A stretch of 64,000 nucleotides of DNA from Rhynchonema sp. JSB1_4 (GCA_030248065.1 JASAMV010009190.1:26082-90081); one strand, 5' to 3'; positions 23,991 to 36,265 are shown, numbered from the stretch's first letter. The notes: generated from the sequence alone by a model not told the origin. A program made the numbers and translations.

Positions 23991-24885
23991 CTTGTTTCGT
24001 TCAGCTCCACAAGTGATATCGGTAACAAATGAAGCTGCTGAAAGCGCTGTAGAATCTGGATACTTTATGATTTTAAAGGAAAAACAAATAAGCTGTTTCA
24101 GAATTGGAAATAACAGCTTGGTCCGTATAAAACCGTGAGAAACTCCAAGCGATAACAGTCATATCAGTCACACATGAACGAATTTATCAAGTTAATGATT
24201 GTGACGCCCCCACAAGCATGACACCGACAGAATCTTCAAATATAAACAGTGTAAACTACCTTTATACAACATAATACCACTATTCAATACCAATATGTCA
24301 ACGTGTGGAAACCCGAAGGTGAATGCAATCAACAAAAAAATGACTTATTGTGCTGTAGCTGACACAGGTGGTTGCTCTACGGGCTGTACCAGAAACCGAA
24401 ATATGTGCCACCCACTTCACAGTCACACGACACTGAGAAGGAAGCCTGTAACAATGAAAGCTGAAAAACTGAAAGAACATGAACTTACATGTGATGCACC
24501 GGAACGAATATAAACCACATAATCACCGGATGAATTATAAAAAAGCTAAGAAGGCAATAAAAATAAAACAGGGCAAAAAATATCAGATAAACGCAAGCTA
24601 AACAAAAGAAACCACAGAATAAAATATAACTATAAAATAACTAACTAAATAACTATATAATAAAATAAACCACCATAAAATTCAACATTTGCAACATCGA
24701 GTTGATTGAATTTGAACACTGATTCTCACAAGGCGCCCCCATGAGCATGACACACAAAAGTGCCCCCTCCCCCACATAGATGAACAACAAAGTGAAATGT
24801 TACGTGAAATTCACATATAATATGATGGACAGTGAGTGCAACAAGGAAAGAATGCTTGCTGTAAAGTGGTTGAAATAAGTTGACA
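23991..24885. other. Intergenic, AT-rich, no gene seen
   Basis: Gene E promoter side. 24540-24700 is very A-rich on the plus strand. No transposon ends or conserved frames recognised. Confidence 0.3.
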
Positions 24886-25602
24886 GCGCAAGTACTTCCG
24901 CAATTCCGACATTGTCCAATGTATCAACCTATTGAAACACAGAATACGGGTCCAACATGATTGCATCCGGAAGTCATCCATGTAATTGTCCTTATCAGCG
25001 CTGGTGGTCAACTTGAACTCGAATACTCGCTGATCCACAGTGAAAGCGACTGTGACCAGTCGACCTGCGAGAAAGAGTCAATTTGGTTCGATGAAATACT
25101 TGAACTTGAAATACTTTTCACTACAATAATTTGAAACAAATATAACAATGCAAATCACATCATTATGCAGCCATCTGTTGAATAGTGCACCAGTGTGCTT
25201 TTTGGTTGCCCGGTTCGCACTGGGTGATCGTCAGTGCAAATGCACCACATGGGCCAAAAAGACACACGCGCTGTTTCAGGCTCGCAGTTACACTATGGTG
25301 GACCCAGAAACGACTTCCAAAATCAGATACCACGTCATCCAACATGAACCATACGCGGTTCCTCGTTGATCTGCAAATGACGTGAGAATCGCCCGGGACC
25401 AATTTGTGATGCTGCCAACACATAGCCACAGAAATGGCACAGCAGGAATACGTGTTGACCTGGCCGGCGGGAACAAAAAACGGTAGTTATTATTCGCCTG
25501 ATTTCGTGTGTGCGCAGACCAGTAATCAACCAGTAATGAGTTATGCAGCGTGTTTTTGTCGTTTGTTTCGACCTACTCTCGCAGACAGGTGGTTGGCCAG
25601 CG

Positions 25603-26001
25603 CTGAATTCTTACACACCTAAAATATTTCGGGTTACCGTGGCCACGTCGAGCGTGTGAAAAAGCCACGATCATGGACCATTTAGCGCGCGTTTGTGTGT
25701 GTTGTTTTTCGCCTAACCGCGCGAGACGTGGCTACAGTAACACGAAACATTTTAAGGGTGGAATTTTCGAAACGGTGTAAAGGTCAGTTGGGCGGAAAGG
25801 TCGGTGTAAAGTGCGGTCGAAAACTCGGTCGGCGTAGCTCGGTGTAAACGTGAAACATTGCATGTTATTAACGTAGAATGTTTCAAGTTTACACCGAGGT
25901 CTATCACACTGAGCTGTCGACCGAGCTTTCCACCGACCTTTACACTCAACTGACCTTTACACCGTTTCGAAAATATCCCCCTAAGTGTGTTAAGAATTCA
26001 G
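25603..26001. repeat. Nested palindromes replacing exons of pseudogene C
   Basis: The outer arms are CTGAATTCTTACACAC and a near inverse at 25980-26001. Inside lie two foldbacks: 25617-25760 (CCTAAAATATTTCGGG ends) and 25755-25975 (TTTTCGAAACGGTGTAAAGG ends, a short relative of the element at 13646-14891). Confidence 0.65.
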
Positions 26002-26428
26002 GGTGATACGGTATAGTCTGGGTCTGCAAAGCACAGCTGGTTTGCCTTCACTTTTAGGCTTAGGCCAAACCCTGCGCCGATTCGTGCCTTCTCTATCACA
26101 AAGTCGAAAATTTGAGTGTTCTCCCTCTCTCTCTTAAGGCAACTGTAGTGGGGTTTCGCATACTGCACTGCAGAATGTCACAGAAATGCAAAATGCAATA
26201 ATAATATCTGATAAAAGGCCGCTAAAGACCTACTTGAAACGGATGGTATCCGGACGATCATCAATGATCAGATGTTTCACGCGAACACACAACTTCAGCA
26301 GCGGTTACCGATGTTCGAGCCAGTGCAACAGGTCGTCAATCTTGCCACCATCACTGCCAGCGTCGACAGGCAGAATCGATAGTTCAACCGGGTCCCATTG
26401 TGGCAAAAACGGACGTTTGTCGTGCGTC

Positions 26429-27183
26429 TATACTGGCAGGCGAAAAAAAAACGGTTTTTTTTCCGGAAAAAAAACCGAAAAAAAACCGTTTTTTTTCCGA
26501 GACCCGAATACTTTTCCATTTATTTTTCCGTGGGTACCTTTTCGGTTTTTGATCGGAAAAATATCGGTACTTTATTCCAATTTTTCCAAAAAATTGTAAT
26601 GCAAAACTGATGAGTTTTTCGATTTCAGTGAAAAATTGGCTCGAGCACAAAAATTAACCGGCCCAAAATGGGCCAAAAAGCGTGTAAACCAAGTGTTTTC
26701 GACTGACTTCAACACTCTTCAAGAGCACTCTCGTCACTTCGAACAAATTTTGCACTGAAATTGTTATATTTTTCGAAATTACGTTCTTAAGTAAAGGCAG
26801 TCTACGGGAGGTTGTCACTCAGCCCCCGAATACCGTAACCTACCGTAATTTTGATCTGCAAGGATCGTGTCGAGACCATTTTGTTTTTTATCTATGTTTT
26901 GCGTGTTAGCGCCAACACCAACCAACATTTCGAAGTTTTGGTGATCGACGCGCATGATGACAATTTCCAGCTTGCTGCCGCTAATACACGTGTCGATAAG
27001 CAGCGATCAGCATGGGTCTCGCAACGATCTCGCTTGCGGTGGGTTACGGTATTCGGGGGCTGAGTGACAACCTCCCGTAGACTGCCTTTACTGGAAAAGT
27101 ATTTGGAAAAAAAACGGTTTTTTTTCGGAAAAAAACCGTTTTTTTTCCACGAAAAATAAAGAACGGTTCTTTATGACAGTATA
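26429..27183. mobile_element. hAT-like TATACT element inside a coding exon of pseudogene C
   Basis: Exact 8-bp target duplication CGTGCGTC (26421-26428, 27184-27191). Ends TATACTGG and CAGTATA. The interior is A/T hairpins with CCGG cores, interrupted by a MITE-2 at 26792-27090. The insertion lies a few codons after the acceptor of the exon. Confidence 0.88.
26792..27090. mobile_element. MITE-2, full copy nested in the TATACT element
   Basis: TA at both ends; begins TAAAGGCAGTCTACGGGAGG, closes with the inverse. About 300 bp, with long imperfect inverted arms. Its translated frames recur wherever the repeat occurs and are not genes. Confidence 0.9.
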
Positions 27184-27566
27184 CGTGCGTCGACTGAAAC
27201 ACTGGAATTTAGCAGACCATTCGGTTTCAAGGTTCAACACAAAGCTTCATGTGTTACACATAGTTTCCACAAAGGTGTAAAATGCGGTCGGAAGCAGAAA
27301 ATACCCATCGTCTCTCTCACCAATGTTGTGATGTGATTCCAGGCCTCACTCGTGTGCAACAGTCGATGGAAATCCCGTAGACCAGCGACAGTGATGTTTT
27401 GTCTTTCGCACCGGTGATCAATGGGAAAACCAATTTACCAAGTAACGACAACAGCTGGGGCGGAATGGAAACACCCGGCTTGGAGCGCTGGAAGTGTTTC
27501 TGGTATTGACACACAGACTGAAACAAAACGATGCGCCGGAAACGATTTCTTCTTATTTTTTGGCAT

Positions 27567-27704
27567 CTTGATATTATGTGGATGGGTGAGGCAGCTGCTG
27601 CAGGATCAGACAATGGCAAATGATCGGACAGCAGAAAATGCTGCAAAAATAATGCCGAGTGCAGTGGTGGAACGCGTTTTACAGTGGGTGTGGTTGGACA
27701 TCGC
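27567..27704. other. 5' flank of pseudogene C
   Basis: Short unique stretch up to the next transposon; no feature seen. Confidence 0.25.
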
Positions 27705-28485
27705 CAGGGTTGGATTAAAAAATTTTTTTATTATCGAACTTTTTTTTAAAAAAAAAAACTTTTTAAAATTTTTTTTTAAAAATCACTTTTTTTATTCCGG
27801 ACCCCCCAAAAATTGGTTTCTTGAGGAATCAAATTTCTGAAATCATGTCAGTAAGGTATGTTTTGAGGGACACTAAAGAGAACTTTTCCACTGACTTGCA
27901 TGTTTACGTAATCACCTGCGATCTAATCCCTTTTGGTCATGACTTTGCGAAATTCGAAGGTAATGTGTGTGTAATGTGGGTATACATACTGTATGTGACA
28001 AAGGGAAGACCAACCTTCTGTTTGTGAATTTGGGGATAAATTTGAAGAGAGATAAAGACTCACACCATAATCACTTTGTGTCACAAAAGCAACAAATAGC
28101 TAATCCACACAACTGCAAACAGGCGAGCAACGTGGAGTGTATGGATAGCTTACGACACGCTCAATAACTGTACAGTATACGGTATGGGGTGTCCTATATT
28201 ATACATGCAGCTGTTGTTGGGATGTCTGGGAACTGTATGAGTCCATCACAACACCATTTCAAACTGAAGTAGAAGCGCCACAGGCAATTTTTTGAGAAAC
28301 ATGGGCAATAAAACACATGAAAACATGCATTTTTACCTTAAAAAAGTCAGAAAATAACGAAAAAAAGTGATAAAATAATAAAAAAAGTGGACTTACTTTT
28401 TAAAATTTTAAAATAAAAAAATGGCCAACTTTTTTTTTAAATTTTTTTTTACAAAAAATTTTACTTTTTTTTAAATCCAACCCTG
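27705..28485. mobile_element. CAGGG-type hAT-like element, complete
   Basis: Exact 8-bp target duplication GACATCGC (27697-27704, 28486-28493). Terminal inverted repeat CAGGGTTGGATT / AATCCAACCCTG, subterminal A/T tracts and a 450-bp unique core without a transposase frame. Relatives: 10080-10670 and 56040-56813. Confidence 0.92.
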
Positions 28486-28493
28486 GACATCGC

Positions 28494-28883
28494 CAGTGCT
28501 ACGTGGGAACTTTGGTCCTTGATAAACAACACAAAAAAATCACAATTCATGAGCATGATCGATAGCTGACATCTAACCTTTAGATTAGAGCACAAATAAA
28601 CAGAGATCATTTTTTTGATCACAGTTCGGCCTTAATATTACCGCATCAAAATGACACAACAGTTCAGACAAAAATATGATCAAATTTTTATCGCCCTTAT
28701 ATTCTTTGAGTACCACAACCATTACCACAACAAGAAATGCTGCGAAATACACTGAAATGAAAAACCAGCAGAAAACCAACGCAGCAGGTAAGTCCACACA
28801 GCAATTGATTACCCATAGTGAAACAGTGTGTGCCAAAAATCGATTCATACACCATCGAAACGAAAAATAATGAAACCCCAAAA
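28494..28883. other. 3' flank of gene D
   Basis: No second gene recognised; probably 3' UTR on the minus strand. A minus-strand frame at 28887-28585 is hydrophobic but overlaps the gene D stop and has no splice support. Confidence 0.3.
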
Positions 28884-31800
28884 TCAATCACTATCTTCAT
28901 CGCTATCATCCGCAGCATAATAAAAACCATTGTACCAGAATTCCGCATTCATGTCAAACGAGCCGTCATGATCGTAGCCGTAGTCGTCTGGAAATAATGA
29001 CAAACAATTTGAAAAAATGCAATTTTATCATACCAGCCAATCAAGTTGTTACTGGCAAACCAACCATCCAAATAATCCCCCTCCACCGCATCCTCATCAT
29101 AATCATGGTTGATCAAATGGATCTCGAATGCACGTTCACTCACACAAAATGCGATTGTGACCAGCTCGGATACACTACCTGTAAATGAACAGAAAATGCG
29201 ATTTCCTTGTGAATGCTCCTGCTGATGCATTTCATCGGCATTCACATATAGGCAGTCTACGGGAGGTTGTCACTCAGCCCCCGAATACCGTAACCCACCG
29301 TAATTTTGATCTGCAAGGATCGTGTCGAGACCATTTTGTTTTTTATCTATGTTTTGCGTGTTAGCGCCAACACCAACCAACATTTCGAAGTTTTGGGGAT
29401 CGACGCGCATGATGACAATTTCCAGCTTGCTGCCGCTAATACACGTGTCGATAAGCAGCGATCAGCGTGGGTCTCGCAACGATCTCGCTTCCGGTGGGTT
29501 ACGGTATTCGGGGGCTGAGTGACAACCTCCCGTAGACTGCCCTCAGGGTTGGAAAAAAAATTTTTTTTAAACAAGTTTTTTAAAAGTCTGAGATTCGGGG
29601 AAATTTTACCAAATTTGCCTAAAAAACGCGCAAAATCGCGAAAAAATGCAACTTTAATTGACAAGTCACTTTCGTGACTTGGTTTGCATCACTTATGAAG
29701 GGTGTTTACGTCATTTCGGTGCGATCCAACAGTCTGTGCTTGATATGGACCGATGATTGCTGCTCTGTGGTATCGGACACAACAGTTTGTGACCGAATAA
29801 GCAAGATTCACACATAAACCACACAGAATTGAGAATATAAGCTGCAGAAATACTTGTCGGGTAGCTGAATCGGTCGTATATGACCGACCTGATGGGTCAT
29901 GACATCGAAGTACCATGTAGGTACATGCATACTGTGTCCCACGTATCACGGGAAGGTATAATAACATCATTTGGGGTATGTTAGGTACCAAATACATGCC
30001 CCAAAGGTGATTTTGTGAAGAAAATTTTTCGACCCTTGAGAAAAAATGACAAAAAATAACCCCCAAAAAGGCCATTTTTGGACGTTTTAGAACATTTTGT
30101 TCCCCCCGAAAAATTAAAAAAAAATTTTTTTTTTAAAAAAAAAATTTTTTTCAAAAACCTTTTTTTTGCCCAACCCTGCACATACTCGCCCCCCCCGACT
30201 GCGCTGCCAACAAAGTGCATGCATGCATAAAAATGGCCAGTTTTTGTTCACAACAGGATTCCAAATCGAAGAAAACTCACCAAATTCCTCATCACTGACC
30301 AACACCAGACCATTGAACCGTTCGGGTCCAAATTGTGCGTGCAACGCTGCGACCAGCGCATCGGTATCAATGTGATGCAGTTGAGGCAACATGAGTGCCT
30401 GACACAACAACTAGTATTCCAATATGTATTTCTCAATAAAACAAGAAAAATCAAAGTGTGGCCGTCGAAAACCCCGAAAAAAACCCGAAAAAAAACCCGA
30501 AACGGAAAACCCCAAAAAAACCCCGAAAATGAAAAACCCCGAAAATAAAACCCCGAAAACGAAAAACCCCGAAAAAAGCCCGGGGTTTTTTTCGGGGTTT
30601 TATTTTTGGGGTTTTTATTTTTCGGGGTTTTTTTTCGGCGTTTTTTTTTCGGGGTTTTTTTTCGGGGTTTTCGACCCCACCCAAGCATCCACATGAAAGG
30701 CGGCCACGTCGGGATCCGGGTCAAAATCATCATCATCAGTTGGGACAACCAATCGCCAACATTCCAGCCGCAGCTGCACCGTGTTGCCGCGCTTCGTTGG
30801 TGGATCACTGTATTTTATAAGTTGAGAGAATTTGATTGTGTGACTTCGTCGCTCTTTGTGGCATCGTCGCTCTTATTAACAACGTCGCTCTTTTGGTCAT
30901 GGTCGCGCGTTTCCGGTATTACATGTACAACCAACAAATTGTGTACATTCAGGGGGTGCAACGGGCAACATTAGTCCACTAGGCTGTTGCGTTATTGCAT
31001 GATGCCGAAATTAAAGCTAATCAAACTCGTCTTGTCGAATGGGTCAGGCTTGATGTTTTATCTTTATTATGCTAGTAGGGCCCGCGCATACAGGTCGGCG
31101 GTGATGTTTCATATTATGCAATTATGTCCGTATTATACTGCCTTGTGTAACATCGGGCTATGGGAGGTGTACACACAGACATCATGGAGTTGACATGGAT
31201 AATAACATCAGCTTATGAGCTTATCCTTTTCTGCGAAATAGTGAGATCATAACTGAATTGCCTGGATCAGGACCCGTCATTTTCGGTCACAACGGACAAA
31301 TGGAGATGATGAACATTCACTTTCACTGTGATAGCGTACTTGGCAGAGGCTAGCGGCTGGGAAATTATCAACCAACCAGAATTCGTGTGCAATCACAGCA
31401 ATCTGCGCCGGTGTTACGGGAATTGGTCGACGACTCTCTCCGTTGATGTGCAATTCCGTCAGCAATGGAAAACTCGCAAACATTGACAATAGCGAAACAA
31501 GATCGGCACCTGTTGAATTGTAATTTGCACGTGCATAAACCATCCAAACACGTTCAATTGCTGACGTTTCTCGAACACAAAGCAACACCAGGTATACTTC
31601 GACAATTCTTTTGGGAGAAACTTTTCAACCGCGTTGCCTGATCCGTAAAGCGCATGATGCGTGCACTGGCTATAGCGGTCACGTGACTTCTGTAGCCAGT
31701 GCACGCATAACGTGCTTTACGGATCAGGCAACGCGGTTGAAAAGTTTCTCCCAAAAGAATTGCCAGAGTATACCTACCAGTTTTGATTGTATTATCATCC

Positions 31801-34800
31801 AGTTCCACGCACATGCTCAAGTCCAAATGTACGGTGTTCAACATGGAAAATACTTTCTCATAATCGTCAATACCAGCGAATATATGCTGTCTTATATTCA
31901 CTTCATCCATTCCTGTTTCAGTCCCCGGGTCAATTTCAAGTGCCAAACTTTCCAGTGAACCCAGCGGCATGCTGAAATTAGAAAATACAGTACTGCTTAA
32001 GACGGTTTGCCTGCGAAGTTCAACATCTGCACACACGAGTCTCAGGCAAAATAAAGAATTTTCTGCTCTGCGTGCCCCTACTTGGTGGGCTAACCATACA
32101 TAAAGGCAAACTACGCCAACACGAGCCCGATTTCGGAGGTGGTAGATCAGTGAAACATTCACACGTGGCTGCTGATCTGGGAAACGTTACACGTTGTGGA
32201 ATACAACGTGGTGCATGAGGATTTCTCTTTCTTTGCATTTTGCTAGTGCACCAACTCCGAAATCGGGCTCGTGTTGGCGTAGTTTGCCTTTACCAAATTT
32301 TTTGGCCTAATTCGTGCCGTAAGGCAGATATACCATGTATTGTCTTGTTGGGCAATGCGCGCGGACCGCGCGAAAATTTGGCGCGTTTTTTGGGCGCGTG
32401 ACCGTGAATATTCAGTGGATATCCATTCCCACGAACATTAAATGCGTAAAGCGCGTCTTTTTGGACATTCAAGACTTGAGGGAAAAGTGCCCGGGCGGTG
32501 AAAAAGTGCCCCGTGGCACCTTGCCCCGAGAGTGGCACTGCCCCTTTCCGCCCCTTCCTGTGTCCGGCTCTGTGAGACAAACCGAAAAAGTTGGTCGGCT
32601 TAACTAACTCACCAAGTAGGCGAATTTGGCACCCATAATTCGAGATTCTTAACTTGCCTAACGGTCGATATGAAAAAAGTTGCCAATTACAATTAAATAT
32701 CCTCTAATTATCAAGTCCGGTGCCTGTGCTTTTCAGTTTTCAAAACCCTACACAACTCACACACTGTTTACCACAACATGCGCAAGGTAGCCATTCTCAC
32801 AGCGCACTCAGAACAACACACAGCCGGCGGGATTGATGTTTTAGCTGGTAAGCTTTGCGTGTGCGCGCATGGAAAGGCTGATATTGGTCGCACAATGACT
32901 ATATGAGAATCCATCCCCATATTTTTCCTACATCGGCAAGGAGGGTTTCTGGCGATTTTTTCAAATTGAATCAGGTTTTGACAAGGAGTTATTTTCTCTT
33001 TCTTTTCCCGCTTTATTTATCGGGAGTGATCAACGTGAGTGTGCTGTAATCGATTTCACACACAAAGCGTGTAATACGTGGCTACATTAACCTGAGCCCG
33101 AACCATTTCAGTTGCGTAGAATTCAGGGTGAAACTTCTGCACACGTGTGTTTCTCATTCTTCTCACTGATAAGCATGCAAAGTTCTTGTCAAAACCTGGT
33201 CCAATTTGAAAAAAAATGCCAAATATCCGCCTTTTCAATGCAGGAAAATTAGGGGGATGGATTCTCATATAGTCATTGTGCGACCAATGCCCGATACTTG
33301 GCAAATGTCGATACCCGATAGTTCATTAAAAAGCCGATACCCGATACTTCGAAAATAACCCGATACCCGATAGTGGCAAAATACCAAAAAAACACCGCTT
33401 TTATAGCAAAACTGAGGTTTTTCGCAAACGTGGCGCGGGATTTTTTGAGACGGCCATTCAGTACTGCGCGCAACATTTTTTCCATAAAAATCGTGCTCTG
33501 TTGTTGTGTCATGCAACGTGAAAACAGCTACCACCTACATTTAAAAACTTTTTCTGTTCGCAAAATAATGAATATCTGCATAGCTGTTTTTGAGACCTGG
33601 TTTTTAATCGCGAAAAGTGTAATACCCGATACCTTGGAAAAACGTGCCGATACCCGATACTTTTTGGGTGCCGATACCCGATACCTTCCGATCCCTACCC
33701 TCAAGATCAAGCGCCGTCGAAGGGTTGTTGACCAGCAGTTTTAACAGGATGACAATCTAAGGCGCCTCAAATCAAAGGTCAAATGCAAACTTGTTCATAA
33801 AATCAATCCATTTGTTGTTGTCGATGATATCCGAGAGCTTGACTGGTATCTGCAAACGCATCAATTTTCCAGCTGGATTTTCCGTCAAAGCACCCATCCA
33901 CTCGCTAGCTTCATCCTCACAGAGAAGCGTGATGCTCTGAAAATGGTGCTGTGCACGCATATCCGAACTGAACAAAGTGGTGGGCGAAGTATCCGAAACT
34001 TGTTCCTAGCAGATATTGCGGAGGGGCGTGGTATCCGTTGCTGAACAACATTTCTGATGGTCACTTTGGTTCCTATTTGTAGCTCAATAACTGGCTAGGA
34101 TTCACTCCTGTGGTTGAACTTTGTTCAATGCGTTGGCTTTCGCTTAGATTTACGTTCAGAGCACGTCTGTGTGCTGGCTTCTGAGTTGACCTTCAAAATT
34201 CCAGTTAAAGTTAGGGATATCTGTGTGATTTCAGACTGAAAGCAAAATGAAAGAAGCAGAAGTTCGACTGCTTATACGTTGTTCTTTTGTTCAGTGCCTC
34301 AGTAGCACTTGAAACTTGTCACCACCAACGAACGAGCTTTAGAACGTTACACAATCGGATACTCCGCCTGTTTCATGACCCACTTCGCTATATCATCCTG
34401 AAAATAGTTATGCATCCAACCCGCACAACATGTATTTTTCCACAAGTGAACTGAATTTTCCACATTCTTACAGGATAAAATCGTGCACCTGAATTTTGTT
34501 GACAAACGGTTGAATGACAGGTATAAGTGCGGACGACGTCTTTTCTTCTTCTTCCTGCAGACCGAAATCGTAATTGGGGCGTATATCAAGCTGAAACCAG
34601 CGATAACGTTGAGCAGACAACATACCTAAATCAGGGCTGTGAACTAAACAAAACCCAACCAGCAATGCGTCAGCGCGTGGCATGACAGCAGACAACAGTC
34701 GTGACAAACATTCGTACATCTTGGAATCTGGAATCATAGCTTGTGTGGAATAACACAGAAGTACCGGTAGGGTAGGACGACACCCGTTATAACCTGAACC

Positions 34801-36265
34801 TGAAGAACAGTGTAACCACGGTAGGAGCACACTCACTTTTAGATTCTGTCCATCCAATCCGAACATCAAGCAAATTGGGCAATGTCAAATAATTCGTTTC
34901 GATCTTCTCAATAACTCGGCACAGAGCGTCGCCACATGTCTTCGATGCACTTCCATCGCTGAATGAACAATGAACCAAAGCACTATTACGTATACAATGC
35001 AAAACACGCAGCGAACCTGTTTGAAAACACGTGATCTATGACTAGATGCTTCACACGAACGCACAACTTCAGCAACGGGATCACACGACGGTCCAGCCAA
35101 TCCAGACGTGCATCGTAATCAACGTTCTCATCATAGGTGTCGAAGGAAATCGGTAGACGGATGGCATTCCATTGTTGCAGTAAGCCGACACGCTCATGTA
35201 TCACATCTCTGATTGACTGAAAATGATCGCGGGCCTTTGCATGAAATCATTTTCTGACAGCTTTTGCCTCAGACCTAAAACTCGTATATCTTGATGGTTC
35301 GGCAGTTTCGTGAATTCAATGCACCGATGGGAGTAGCAAGAACATGACCGTAACAGATAGAACCTCAATCCACCTTCGCGTTAACGATTGATTAAGTATA
35401 GTCCAGCCACGTGCTCATGAGACGACTCTTTTTAAAGCTTGCTTGGCCAGATTTAAAAAAATGAGCCGGTTACACGGGTTTTCGCAAACAAATGAAAGAG
35501 ATTGGGCCGAGAGAGATGATGACAAGTTCCAGCTGGCTGACCTCAATTTGTTGCGTGCTTACGCAAACAGCAAGCAACATCGTTCAACACACAATGTTTT
35601 GGGAGTCAAAAGGGAATTTACGCACCGAGGTGGAGAGCGTGTTTTTAAAAAAAACATGCGTTTCTCTTTCTTTCATTTCCGAAATACGTGGAACCGGAAC
35701 ATTATTGGATCCGCTCAAGTCAACTTCAAAATAAGTCGTCTCATGAGTTCGTGGCTGGACTATATAGTCTTTCCGTTTTATAACGGTCCAGAGGCGGTAT
35801 ACAGAAAATATTTCAACGCCTTGAAAACAGCAGTGATCGTCGTGGATGATAACCAACAGGTCGACAACGTGGCTCGAAACATGCGTGTTACTTTATGGCT
35901 GCTGTTGCGATGAAACATTTGCTGTATACTTTGTTTGGACCGAGAACAAAATGAAAGACTATACATACTAATCTCCTCACCAATGTCGTGATGTGATTCC
36001 ACGCCTCGCTGGTGTACAGCATTTGATGAAAATCACGACAGACCAGTGACAACGTTGTCTTGTCTTTCGCACTGGTCACATACGGGAAGATCAATTTGCC
36101 AAACAACGGCAACAGTTGGGGTGGAATTGGAGCGCCTGGCTTGGAGTTCTGCAAAAAGCTTTCGATCTCGATGCCACCAAAAATGCTCATAAAAACAGGA
36201 GTATAATTACTTACCGCGGCTCGCCTTTTGGCTTTCGATTTTGACTTCTTCTTATTCTTTGGCAT
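28884..36265 (-). CDS. F-box-like/LRR-like family protein, gene D (apparently intact)
   Basis: The clearest start in the family: exon 1 (36265-36215) encodes MPKNKKKSKSKAKRRAA before gtaagt. Exon 2 (36148-35981, 168 nt) is the F-box: KPGAPIPPQLLPLFGKLIF, KDKTTLSLVCRDFHQML, AWNHI. Then SIRDVIHERVGLLQQ to VIPLLKLCVRVKHLVID (from 35216); CRVIEKIETNYLTLPNLLDV; CLSRLLSAVMPRADALLV (from 34727); LDIRPNYDFGLQEEEE; LQIPVKLSDIIDNNKWIDFM (about 33850); IRQHIFAGIDDYEKVF and DDNTIKTG (about 31970-31780); DLVSLLSMFASFPLLTEL (about 31510); VQLRLECWRLVVPTDDDD (about 30790); ALHAQFGPERFNGLVLV (about 30370); LVTIAFCVSERAFEIHLINH (about 29170); acidic end to stop 28884-28886. The 7.4-kb length is mainly transposons in introns. 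Function is inferred from the F-box only. Confidence 0.75.
29249..29542. mobile_element. MITE-2 in gene D intron
   Basis: Same ends and core as 26792-27090, with the terminal TAAA/TTTA trimmed. It abuts the left end of the hAT-like element at 29544 and splits that element's target duplication. Confidence 0.85.
29544..30178. mobile_element. CAGGG-type hAT-like element in gene D intron
   Basis: Ends CAGGGTTGG and CCAACCCTG. The right flank is CACATACT. The left counterpart reads CACATA, then the MITE-2, then CT, so the duplication is recovered when the MITE-2 is removed. The interior has A/T hairpin tracts and a unique core. Confidence 0.8.
30465..30675. repeat. CCCCGAAAA low-complexity palindrome in gene D
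   Basis: An array of CCCGAAAA-type words (30465-30580) is followed by its inverse (GGGGTTTTT words, 30580-30675), with ends TCGAAAACCCCG / CGGGGTTTTCGA. It lies just inside the intron beyond the acidic part of the CWRLVVP exon. Slippage or template switching could generate it. Confidence 0.7.
31593..31772. mobile_element. MITE-4, perfect-hairpin type, in gene D intron
   Basis: TA-flanked, about 180 bp, almost entirely self-complementary: ends TATAC..CGACAATTCTTTTGGG and the inverse, arms through CGTTGCCTGATCCG and GCGTGCACTGGCT, apex at GGTCACGTGAC. The second copy is at 57163-57342. Confidence 0.85.
32101..32292. mobile_element. MITE-5 (AAGGCAAACTACGCC ends) in gene D intron
   Basis: TA-flanked, with inverted ends AAGGCAAACTACGCCAACAC / GTGTTGGCGTAGTTTGCCTT. 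A diverged copy is at 43957-44145 in gene J. Confidence 0.85.
32882..33287. mobile_element. MITE-6 (TTGGTCGCACAATGAC ends)
   Basis: Inverted ends TTGGTCGCACAATGACTATA / TATAGTCATTGTGCGACCAA. It abuts the truncated TAGGG-type element; TA is kept only on the left. A relative is at 46048-46316. Confidence 0.8.
33288..33697. mobile_element. TAGGG-type hAT-like element, left end lost
   Basis: Homologous to 22527-22963 from its CCGATACTTGG segment to the terminal CCGATCCCTA at 33697. The left terminal repeat is missing, apparently lost around the adjoining MITE-6. Confidence 0.75.
35397..35764. mobile_element. MITE-7 (TATAGTCCAGCCACG ends) in gene D
   Basis: Inverted ends TATAGTCCAGCCACG..CTCATGAGACGACT and the inverse (AGTCGTCTCATGAG..CGTGGCTGGACTATA). 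It includes the 16779-like segment at 35528-35580. It shares its right TATA with the next MITE. Confidence 0.75.
35763..35963. mobile_element. MITE-8 (TATAGTCTTTC ends) in gene D intron 2
   Basis: Inverted ends TATAGTCTTTCCGTTTTAT / ACAAAATGAAAGACTATA, arms including GGTATACAGAAAATATTTCA. The second copy is at 44178-44378 in gene J, in the opposite orientation. Confidence 0.8.

Larger units (their letters stand above)
24890..27566 (-). pseudogene. F-box-like family pseudogene, gene C
   Basis: It keeps the family start (MPKNKKKS at 27566) and an F-box exon beginning RSKPGVSIPPQLLSLLGKLV. That exon (27487-27321) is 167 nt where intact paralogues have 168; one base is missing after SLSLV, so the frame is lost while the downstream codons for a DFHRLLHTSEAW-like segment are still readable in the next frame. 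The following exon is split by a transposon (26429-27183). Beyond it, LPQWDPVELSILPVDAG to LLHWLEHR runs into an in-frame TAA near 26304 exactly where paralogues read IPLLKLC, and then continues CVRVKHLIIDD. The middle domain exons (DIRQQ to DLVSL) are absent, replaced by a palindrome (25603-26001). A C-terminal remnant (VTVAFTVDQRVFEFKLT) survives at about 25075-24995, with a weaker remnant of the CWRLVVP exon near 25300-25375. Confidence 0.75.

Noticed and set aside
26851..27063. Recurrent frame (ICKDRVETILFFIYVL...) at several sites
   Set aside because: It appears wherever MITE-2 occurs and on both strands as a translation of the repeat; there is no evidence of coding.
30248..30808. 186-codon minus-strand frame with Lys/Pro-rich middle
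   Set aside because: The middle is a translation of the CCCCGAAAA array; its two ends are the shadows of gene D exons in another frame.
35443..35913. 156-codon plus-strand frame
   Set aside because: It spans two adjacent MITEs in an intron of gene D and matches no family.
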